Assembly (NCBI GenBank): GCA_902475475.1
Contig: CABRZY010000079.1
Coordinates: 1-7,772 of the forward strand
DNA from: an uncultured Collinsella sp.
GTDB taxonomy: Bacteria; Actinomycetota; Coriobacteriia; Coriobacteriales; Coriobacteriaceae
DNA: 7,772 nt
Reading direction: 5' to 3'
A model generated the notes under the pieces. That model had not been told where the DNA came from. It searched no databases and saw only the letters and a program-made list of their open reading frames with translations. The position numbers and the translations under genes were made by a program. Of the stretch, positions 1 through 5,218 are shown in pieces. Position 1 is the stretch's first letter. Every line of letters begins with the position of its first letter.

Positions 1-2
1 CG

Positions 3-104
3 CCCGCTTTTGCGGCAGGCGCCGGCCTCGTCGCCTACAGTGCCCGCCGCACGGCGCTCGAGATCGACACCGCCAATGAGGCCAATTCGGATAGGCCTCG
101 CTAG
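3..104 (+). CDS. C-terminal end of an unidentified protein (partial)
   Basis: The frame is open from the left edge to a TAG stop at 102-104 and gives 33 residues. The peptide starts with an Ala/Gly-rich hydrophobic run (PAFAAGAGLVAYSA), then two arginines, then a polar acidic tail (EIDTANEANSDRPR). This pattern would fit a last membrane helix with a short cytoplasmic tail, but 33 residues are too few to name a family. The gene points toward the minus-strand lipoprotein gene, and no U-tract terminator for the plus strand is visible behind it. The other two frames are also open for part of this stretch (stops at 79 and 111), so the choice rests on the protein-like composition only. Confidence 0.45.
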   Translation, partial: PAFAAGAGLVAYSARRTALEIDTANEANSDRPR

Positions 105-151
105 CTCCTAGTTACTTTTGTGAGAGGCGCCGACTCGGCTCATCGAACATC

Positions 152-187
152 AAAAGGGGCTGGCCCCGATAACTCGGAGCCAGCCCT
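152..187 (-). terminator. Rho-independent terminator of the lipoprotein gene
   Basis: The inverted repeat GGGCTGGC (157-164) and GCCAGCCC (179-186) forms an 8-bp GC-rich stem, extended by a G-T pair (156/187). An inner CCG/CGG step (166-168/175-177) closes a six-base loop. Read on the minus strand, the stem is followed by TTTT (155-152), and it lies 28 bases past the stop codon at 215. The U-tract is short. On the plus strand no T-run follows, so it probably serves only the minus-strand gene. Confidence 0.75.
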
Positions 188-214
188 GAGTCGCCTGACG
201 TAAGAATCGCGGCG

Positions 215-1234
215 TTACTTGAGCTTCAGTGCCTCCATCATGGGCACGGCGGCATCCCAGTCGATCTTCCAGCCAATCGACACGCGGACGGTCTCGCCCG
301 TCGCGGGAGCCGTCGCAAACAGCGTATGGCCGTTGTCGGGACCGGTAAAGCGCAGCCACGTTATGCCGTTGTACTCGACCTGGTCGGTTGTTGTCTCCTT
401 GCCTTCGTAGACCTGCTCTAGGCTTGCAACCTCTTCCTCCGGCGAGCGCGGGAAGATGCTGATGTTCAGGCGTCCTCCAGTCTCGTCGTGGAAGAAGTTT
501 GCCTTTTCGCGCTCTTCGTCGGACGAATCCAGCGTGTACCCATCGGCGGCCTCGATGCTGTACGATGCGCAGTCGATGCCCGTTAAATCTGCCTTCTCGC
601 CAGAATCGGCCACGCCGCCGGCCGCCTTGAACTCCTTGGTCTCGCATCCCGTGGTGTCAAAGTGCATGGCCTCATGATTCTTGGCGGGGGCATAAGCGTC
701 TACGAACTCGACAGTGATGGGCCCGTAGTACGCCGTCTTGGGCGCCCAGAAATACACGTACTCAACGGTCTCGCCCGGGCCGATATCTGGCCTCTCGGAA
801 AGGTCGATGCCCTCGTGCAGCTCATCGGGAGCCTCGCTTGCAACGTAGTCGAGCACGGCCGCCTTGCCGGAAGTAAACAACGGGTCGCCTGCCTCAAGAT
901 CGCCCTGGGCAGCATGCACGTTAAAGGAACTGAACGTCCTGTTCTTTGTGTTGTTGTTGGTGATCTTGATGTGCAGGTAAAAGCCGTCCTGCTTCTTGGC
1001 ATCACCGCGATAGAACGTACCGTGAGCCACCGACTCATAGGTAATGCCTGCCACCTCGACCGTCTGCGAATCATAGGCCCTGGGCTTTTCCTGCACAGGC
1101 GCGCTGCCGCCCGAACCGCCAGGCGAGCCGCTCGGAGCACTACCGCCACAGCCGGCCACTGTACACGCCAGCACGGCCGAAAGCGTCACGGTGGGAATTC
1201 CTAACAGCAGCTTCTTCGTCATGGGCTTCATCAT
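215..1234 (-). CDS. Two-domain secreted lipoprotein, function unknown
   Basis: This encodes 339 residues from the ATG at 1234-1232. An AAAGGAG ribosome site at 1249-1243 lies 8 bases upstream and decides this start; the adjacent ATG at 1231 is also possible. The N-terminus (MMKPMTKKLLLGIPTVTLSA) is a basic plus hydrophobic signal peptide ending in a lipobox, V26-A-G-C29, so the mature protein should be lipid-anchored outside the membrane. A Gly/Ser/Pro linker (about 30-50) follows. Domain 1 (about 58-190) is beta-rich, with YLHIKITNNNTKNRTFSSF and an IGPGETVEYVYFW turn. This resembles the Ig-like DUF4352/DUF5067 type found in Gram-positive lipoproteins, recognised by pattern only. Domain 2 (about 222-339) has the layout ADGYTL, LNISIFPRSPEEE, YNGITWLRF and a terminal helix MMEALKLK, as in small substrate-free surface domains. 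Cys197 and Cys222 could form a disulfide in the domain linker. No partner gene is adjacent. The frame stays open upstream to 1597, but that part lacks a ribosome site and precedes the signal peptide. Confidence 0.85.
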   Translation of the reverse strand: MMKPMTKKLLLGIPTVTLSAVLACTVAGCGGSAPSGSPGGSGGSAPVQEKPRAYDSQTVEVAGITYESVAHGTFYRGDAKKQDGFYLHIKITNNNTKNRTFSSFNVHAAQGDLEAGDPLFTSGKAAVLDYVASEAPDELHEGIDLSERPDIGPGETVEYVYFWAPKTAYYGPITVEFVDAYAPAKNHEAMHFDTTGCETKEFKAAGGVADSGEKADLTGIDCASYSIEAADGYTLDSSDEEREKANFFHDETGGRLNISIFPRSPEEEVASLEQVYEGKETTTDQVEYNGITWLRFTGPDNGHTLFATAPATGETVRVSIGWKIDWDAAVPMMEALKLK

Positions 1235-1242
1235 CCTCACCG

Positions 1243-1249
1243 CTCCTTT
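1243..1249 (-). promoter_or_regulatory. Ribosome-binding site of the lipoprotein gene
   Basis: AAAGGAG on the minus strand lies 8 bases before the ATG at 1234. It excludes the longer in-frame reading that begins at 1597 and puts the signal peptide at the N-terminus. Confidence 0.8.
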
Positions 1250-1531
1250 CGCTTGCACCTCATCCGTTGCCCAAGGCCTTCGTCGTCCCGTGGCATCGGC
1301 TTCCACTATGAGCGTATGACGAAACACGGCGCCGGCGAAGTGACCCGTGGCCCAAATAACGACCCACCAGCGTTCCTTATGGGCCAAAAGAACTCGCACA
1401 TGCACGCCCCCGGCCCATAAAACGAGACGTCTGTCCCAATGTTCGATTCGATCCAACAATCCGCACGACACGTTTTCGACAACGTATCCAACCGCAAACG
1501 CAGCAAGACGCATTCGGCCGCCTTCAAATTT
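1250..1531. other. Intergenic stretch without a recognised gene
   Basis: No convincing protein is seen on either strand; short frames here give low-complexity, non-protein-like peptides. A 9-bp inverted repeat TTATGGGCC (1377-1385) and GGCCCATAA (1412-1420) is separated by 26 bases. On the minus strand two similar 14-mers, TCGTTTTATGGGCC and TCGTTATTTGGGCC, occur about 62 bases apart. I found no strong sigma-70-type promoter for the lipoprotein gene, although it must start in this region or in the operator array beyond it. Confidence 0.5.
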
Positions 1532-1564
1532 ACTCGGGCAGAACCGACTCGGTTTTGTCCGAGT
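1532..1564. repeat. Composite palindromic operator-like motif, left copy (sites A and B)
   Basis: The layout is ACTCGG-N6-CCGACTCGG-N6-CCGAGT, two overlapping dyads that share three bases. Site A (1532-1549) has half-sites ACTCGG and CCGACT, one mismatch from perfect symmetry. Site B (1547-1564) has perfect half-sites ACTCGG and CCGAGT around TTTTGT. The dyad centres are 15 bp apart. A further partial half-site, ACTCG, lies at 1567-1571 and forms CGAGT-AA-ACTCG with the end of site B. Bases 1544-1564 are an exact inverted copy of 1601-1621. This looks like a multimeric transcription-factor site; the cognate protein is unknown. Confidence 0.75.
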
Positions 1565-1592
1565 AAACTCGAGCATAAACTGATCCATGCGA

Positions 1593-1598
1593 TACAAT
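1593..1598 (+). promoter_or_regulatory. Possible -10 box of the ATPase gene
   Basis: TACAAT matches five of six bases of the TATAAT consensus. It sits between the two palindromic composites, 37 bases before the GTG start. No good -35 hexamer lies 16-18 bases upstream. A start point around 1605 would fall inside palindrome C, which fits repression at that site or dependence on an activator at sites A/B. This is a prediction from pattern only. Confidence 0.4.
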
Positions 1599-1600
1599 TA

Positions 1601-1633
1601 ACTCGGACAAAACCGAGTCGGAAGGAACCGAGT
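1601..1633. repeat. Composite palindromic operator-like motif, right copy (sites C and D)
   Basis: The layout is ACTCGG-N6-CCGAGTCGG-N6-CCGAGT. Site C (1601-1618) is perfect, ACTCGG-ACAAAA-CCGAGT. Site D (1616-1633) has AGTCGG-AAGGAA-CCGAGT, one mismatch. The reverse complement of the left copy is the same over 21 consecutive bases, and the second spacer is what differs most. In this copy that spacer is AAGGAA, the ribosome-binding site of the ATPase gene. The motif ends two bases before the GTG start, so it spans both the predicted transcription start and the translation start region. Confidence 0.8.
1621..1626 (+). promoter_or_regulatory. Ribosome-binding site embedded in palindrome D
   Basis: GAAGGA lies 9 bases before the GTG at 1636. 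It is in the six-base spacer of the AGTCGG/CCGAGT dyad. In RNA the CGG/CCG arms could pair and present or hide the site in the loop, so binding or folding at site D could affect translation as well as transcription. Confidence 0.65.
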
Positions 1634-1635
1634 AA

Positions 1636-3018
1636 GTGGAATTTATTGGCAGGGAGCGTGAGCTCGCCCGTATTAAGAAAACGCTCAAAGCACCCGAGCA
1701 GCGCAATGTTCTCATTTACGGCAGGCGTCGCGTCGGAAAAAGTGAGCTCATCAAGCAGGCGCTAACCGATTTGTCGGACGTCGCAACGGTCTATTACGAG
1801 TGCCGCCAAACCTCCGAGGCAGACAACCTCGAGAGTCTGTCCGTCCTTGTTGCTGAAGCGCTGGGCTTTCCTCCGCTCGCCTTCACAGGCATCCGCGAGC
1901 TCATCGAATTTCTGTTTGCCCAAGCTAAAGACAAGAACATTACCCTCGTTCTCGACGAATACCCCTACTTGAGAGATGCGGTTAAAGGCCTAGACAGCAT
2001 TCTTCAGACCTCAATCGACGCCCACAGGGAAGACTCACGTTTAAACATTGTCCTGTGCGGCTCCTACGTTGAGATTATGAAATCCCTCATCGAGCATGAA
2101 AGCCCCCTCTACGGGCGAATTGATCTCGCGCTTGAGCTTAAGCCCATGGATTACTTTGACGCTGCGAAGTTCTATCCCGCGTTCTCGCCCGAGGACAAGG
2201 TGCGGCTCTATAGCGTTTTTGGCGGTATCCCCTTTTACAATCGCCTCATCGATCAATCCCAAAGCGTACGAGACAACATCATCGAGCTCGTCACGGAACC
2301 TGGCGCCCGCTTAGAAAGCGAGGTGCCGTCCTATCTCAACGCCGAGATCTCGAAGATGACCAACGCCAACGAAGTTTTCGGGGCTCTCGCACAAGGCTAC
2401 TCCCGTTGGGGGGACGTGCTGGCACAGTCGCACGTCTCGAGCGGTCCGGCCATGGCAGACGTGCTCGACAAGCTCATGTCACTCGAAATCGTCCAAAAGC
2501 GTGCACCCATCAACGACCCTACGAACAAGCGCAAGTCTGGCTACTTTGTAGTGGATCCGCTTTCGCTCTTTTACTATCGCTATGTTTTCCGCAATGCCTC
2601 AGCGCGTCAGCTGCTCGACTCGGAAGTCTTCTATGATCGTCACGTCTTCCAAGACTTCGAGGAAAACTACGTTCCTCATATGTTCGAGGAGATCTGCCGT
2701 CAATACCTCGTGCGGCAGAACAGGACCGGCAAGATCGAACCGGCTTTCGACGCCATAGGCAAGTACTGGTACGACGACCCCGCAAACAAAACGAGCGGCG
2801 AATTCGATGTGGTAACGCAAGACCCCGAGGGCTACGCATTCTACGAAGCAAAGTTCCGCAAATCCCCCATCACGCAAAAAATGGTCGACGAGGAAATCGC
2901 CCAAGTCGAGGCAACGGGACTCAAGTGCCATCGCTATGGATTCTTCTCCCGTTCGGGCTTCGAAGCTGGCGAAAGCGATCGAACCGTCTTCATCGACCTG
3001 CCGCAGATGTTTGAATAG
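1636..3018 (+). CDS. P-loop ATPase with DUF234 nuclease-like domain
   Basis: This encodes 460 residues starting at GTG. An in-frame TAA at 1633-1635 rules out a longer protein, and the N-terminus MEFIGRERELARI is typical of the family. The ATPase domain (about 1-200) shows Walker A GRRRVGKSE (29-37), Walker B LVLDEYPYL (104-112, with D107 and E108) and a sensor-1-like strand NIVLCGS (137-143). The SPLYGR (156-161) and FGGIPFY (195-201) motifs mark archaeal-type ATPases (Arch_ATPase, PF01637). Residues about 240-315 look like a winged helix. The C-terminal DUF234 region (about 340-460) has EFDVV (389-393) followed by FYEAKF (402-407), a D...ExK pattern of the PD-(D/E)xK nuclease fold. Family knowledge: such ATPases occur as many paralogs in archaea and some bacteria, and their biological role is not established. 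It stands alone, with the palindromic array directly upstream and no partner gene. Its codons look less GC-rich at third positions than those of the topoisomerase genes, which hints at a different history. Domain calls are firm; nuclease activity is inferred. Confidence 0.9.
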   Translation: MEFIGRERELARIKKTLKAPEQRNVLIYGRRRVGKSELIKQALTDLSDVATVYYECRQTSEADNLESLSVLVAEALGFPPLAFTGIRELIEFLFAQAKDKNITLVLDEYPYLRDAVKGLDSILQTSIDAHREDSRLNIVLCGSYVEIMKSLIEHESPLYGRIDLALELKPMDYFDAAKFYPAFSPEDKVRLYSVFGGIPFYNRLIDQSQSVRDNIIELVTEPGARLESEVPSYLNAEISKMTNANEVFGALAQGYSRWGDVLAQSHVSSGPAMADVLDKLMSLEIVQKRAPINDPTNKRKSGYFVVDPLSLFYYRYVFRNASARQLLDSEVFYDRHVFQDFEENYVPHMFEEICRQYLVRQNRTGKIEPAFDAIGKYWYDDPANKTSGEFDVVTQDPEGYAFYEAKFRKSPITQKMVDEEIAQVEATGLKCHRYGFFSRSGFEAGESDRTVFIDLPQMFE

Positions 3019-3039
3019 GACAGGACAGGTCCCTCCCGC

Positions 3040-3099
3040 ATTCCAAGCATTCATTATCTAATCGAACGATTGTTCGATGGATTTCGTGTTGGTTGGAAT
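3040..3099. repeat. Large dyad concentric with the SOS box
   Basis: ATTCCAA (3040-3046) and TTGGAAT (3093-3099) are perfect inverted copies; with three more bases inward the arms match at 9 of 10. Their centre, 3069.5, is the same as that of the inner ATCGAAC-N4-GTTCGAT palindrome. The right arm contains the TTGGAA that I propose as the -35 box of parE. It may be a second protein site or a fold in the 3' end of the ATPase transcript; there is no U-tract. Confidence 0.45.
3062..3077. promoter_or_regulatory. LexA (SOS) box upstream of parEC
   Basis: TCGAACGATTGTTCGA is a perfect TCGAAC-N4-GTTCGA dyad, extended by one more pair (A3061/T3078). The core matches the LexA site known from actinobacteria (GAAC-N4-GTTC) and is close to the Bacillus form (CGAAC-N4-GTTC-type). 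It lies 44 bases after the ATPase stop and 98 before the parE start, just upstream of the predicted parE -35 box. Both flanking genes read to the right, so parEC is the likely target. Binding by LexA is inferred from the motif; the lexA gene is not in this window. Confidence 0.7.
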
Positions 3100-3121
3100 C
3101 GCCCAGGGGCTGGGCTATGCT
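3093..3121 (+). promoter_or_regulatory. Predicted promoter of parEC
   Basis: TTGGAA (3093-3098) and TATGCT (3116-3121) are separated by 17 bases, and each matches four of six bases of the sigma-70 consensus. The start point would be near 3128, giving a leader of about 48 bases. The LexA box ends 15 bases before the -35, so a repressor there would sit at the upstream edge of the polymerase footprint. Confidence 0.45.
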
Positions 3122-3175
3122 ACCTTGACTATCTATATGACTTAAACGCAGCAAAGGAGCACCGAGAGAGCGAGT

Positions 3176-5173
3176 ATGGCAAAAAACACCGCAAACTATG
3201 GTAACGACAGTATCCGCCAGCTCAAGGACGAGGAGCGCGTACGCCTGCGCCCCGCCGTCATCTTTGGCTCGGACGGACTCGACGGCTGCGCGCATGCCGC
3301 CTTCGAGATCCTGTCCAACGCCGTTGACGAGGCGCGCCAGGGCTACGGCAAGCTCATCACCCTTACCGCCTTTCGCGATGGCTCCATTCAGGTAGAGGAC
3401 AACGGCCGCGGCTGCCCGCTCGACTGGAACCCCTCCGAGAAGCGCTTTAACTGGGAGCTCGTCTTTTGCGAGCTCTACGCAGGTGGCAAATACAACAACA
3501 ACCAGGGCGGCGACTACGACTTCTCGCTCGGTACCAACGGCCTGGGCTCCTGCGCGACTCAGTACGCCTCTGAATACATGGACGTTACCGTCTGGCGTGA
3601 CGGTAACAAGTACTCCCTGCACTTTAAGAAGGGCAAGGTCGTCGGTGCCAAAAAGAAGGCACTCGAGATTGAGCCCAGCGACGAGAACCGCACCGGCACC
3701 ACCATCAAGTGGCGCCCCGATCTTGAGGTCTTTACCTCGATCAGCATTCCCCACGACTGGTATCGCGAGACCATGCGCCGCCAGGCCGTGGTCAACGCCA
3801 ACGTGACCTTCCGCCTGCGCATTGAGGGCGACGATGGCGAGTTTACCGAAGAGGATTTTTGCTATCCCAAGGGCATCGAGGACTACGTGCTCGAGAAGGT
3901 CGGTACCGACTACCTCACCGAGCCCTTCTTTATCGAGGCCGACCGTCGCGGTCGCGACCGCGAGGACCTGCCCGACTACAACGTGAAGATTACCGCGTGC
4001 ATGTGCTTCTCGCGCACCTTCATGATGCAGGAGTACTACCACAACTCATCGTGGCTCGAGAACGGCGGTTCGCCCGAGAAGGCCGCCCGCAGCGCTCTGA
4101 CCAGTGCCATCGATGCTTACATTAAGCAACAGGGCAAGTACAACAAAAACGAGAGCGGCATTAAGTGGCAGGATGTCCAGGACTGTCTGGTGCTGGTGAC
4201 CAACTGCTTCTCCACCCAGACGTCCTATGAAAACCAGACTAAGAAGGCCATCAACAACCGCTTTATCCAGCAGGCTATGACGGCCTTCTTTAAGGAGCGC
4301 CTCTCGACTTACCTGATCGAGAACAAAGACGCCGCCAACAAGATCATGGAGCAGGTGCTCATCAACAAGCGCTCGCGCGAGAACGCCGAGAAGACGCGTC
4401 AGAGCATCAAGACCAACCTGCAGCAGAAGACCGACATGGCCAACCGCGTGCAGAAGTTCATCGACTGCCGCTCCAAGGACAAGAGCCGCCGCGAGATCTA
4501 CATCGTAGAGGGCGACTCGGCAGCAGGCGCCATTCGTACCTCGCGCGATGCCGAGTTCCAGGGCGTTATGCCCGTCCGTGGCAAAATCCTCAACTGCCTA
4601 AAGGAGGACTATCCACGCATCTTTAAGTCCGACATCATCATGGACCTCATGCGCGTGCTGGGCTGCGGCGTGGAGATCAAGGACAAGCGCATCAAAAACC
4701 TTGGTGCCTTTGACCTGGACAACCTCAACTGGAACAAGGTCATCATCTGTACGGACGCCGACGTCGACGGTTACCACATCCGCACGCTCGTGCTCACCAT
4801 GCTTTACCGCCTGGTGCCCACGCTTATCGACGAAGGTTACGTGTATATCGCCGAGTCGCCGCTCTACGAGATCAACTGCAAAGAGAAGACCTACTTTGCC
4901 TACACCGAGCTCGAGAAGAATGGCATCCTCAAGGAGATCGGCGACCAGAAGTGTTCCATCAACCGCTCCAAGGGTCTTGGTGAAAACGATCCAGACATGA
5001 TGTGGCTCACCACCATGAACCCCGAGACGCGTCGCCTGATCAAGGTTGAGCCCGAGGACGTCACCAAGATGGAAACCATGTTCAATCTGTTGCTGGGCAA
5101 CGACGAGGCGGGCCGCAAGCGCCATATCTCGGAGCACGGCAAAGAATACCTGGACCAGTTGGACCTGCAGTAG
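3176..5173 (+). CDS. parE: DNA topoisomerase IV subunit B (ATPase subunit)
   Basis: This encodes 665 residues. It is the ATP-driven subunit of a type IIA topoisomerase that, with ParC, passes one duplex through another to unlink replicated chromosomes. The GHKL ATPase fold shows E44 and N48 in EILSNAVDEA, the DNGRG loop (75-79) and GTNGLG (119-124). The transducer region has YENQTKKAINN (351-361), with the QTK lysine at 356 that contacts the ATP phosphate. The Toprim domain has EGDSAAG (445-451, catalytic E445), PVRGKILN (466-473) and the metal-binding DADVD (527-531). KGLGE (599-603) and the final LDQLDL tail are also typical. The length matches ParE-type subunits without the long proteobacterial GyrB insert. 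The GTNGLGSCA motif deviates from the usual GLHGVG form, marking a divergent branch. The strongest ribosome-like site, AAAGGAG (3153-3159), is 16 bases away, which is long, but no in-frame start codon lies closer. parC follows after 45 bases. A gyrase-B-like paralog is the alternative reading; the ParC tail argues for topoisomerase IV. Confidence 0.92.
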   Translation: MAKNTANYGNDSIRQLKDEERVRLRPAVIFGSDGLDGCAHAAFEILSNAVDEARQGYGKLITLTAFRDGSIQVEDNGRGCPLDWNPSEKRFNWELVFCELYAGGKYNNNQGGDYDFSLGTNGLGSCATQYASEYMDVTVWRDGNKYSLHFKKGKVVGAKKKALEIEPSDENRTGTTIKWRPDLEVFTSISIPHDWYRETMRRQAVVNANVTFRLRIEGDDGEFTEEDFCYPKGIEDYVLEKVGTDYLTEPFFIEADRRGRDREDLPDYNVKITACMCFSRTFMMQEYYHNSSWLENGGSPEKAARSALTSAIDAYIKQQGKYNKNESGIKWQDVQDCLVLVTNCFSTQTSYENQTKKAINNRFIQQAMTAFFKERLSTYLIENKDAANKIMEQVLINKRSRENAEKTRQSIKTNLQQKTDMANRVQKFIDCRSKDKSRREIYIVEGDSAAGAIRTSRDAEFQGVMPVRGKILNCLKEDYPRIFKSDIIMDLMRVLGCGVEIKDKRIKNLGAFDLDNLNWNKVIICTDADVDGYHIRTLVLTMLYRLVPTLIDEGYVYIAESPLYEINCKEKTYFAYTELEKNGILKEIGDQKCSINRSKGLGENDPDMMWLTTMNPETRRLIKVEPEDVTKMETMFNLLLGNDEAGRKRHISEHGKEYLDQLDLQ

Positions 5174-5209
5174 CAGCAAATCGATAACGACGGCCCATAA
5201 GAAGTTCAA

Positions 5210-5214
5210 GAGGA
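5210..5214 (+). promoter_or_regulatory. Ribosome-binding site of parC
   Basis: GAGGA lies 4 bases before the GTG at 5219 and supports this non-ATG start. It is inside the 45-base gap after parE, so parC is probably translated from the same mRNA. Confidence 0.6.
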
Positions 5215-5218
5215 AATC

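Noticed and set aside
130..138. CCGACTCGG, identical to the core of the left operator composite
   Set aside because: No outer half-sites at the N6 spacing on either side; a single 9-mer in GC-rich DNA can occur by chance. The ACTCGG at 172-177 is likewise isolated, inside the terminator loop.
662..1204. Plus-strand frame of 180 codons across the lipoprotein gene
   Set aside because: Shadow of the minus-strand gene, which has signal peptide, lipobox and ribosome site; the plus-strand peptide has no recognisable features.
1532..1633. Terminal inverted repeats of an insertion sequence
   Set aside because: The inverted copies are only 36 bp apart and enclose no gene; no transposase or target duplication is visible in the window.
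3018..3032. GGACAGGACAGGTCC as a terminator of the ATPase gene
   Set aside because: The stem is only four pairs and no T-run follows; it is more likely a small chance repeat.
3125..3130. TTGACT as the -35 box of parE
   Set aside because: It is a good hexamer, but nothing like a -10 box is found 16-18 bases downstream; TTGGAA-N17-TATGCT upstream fits better.
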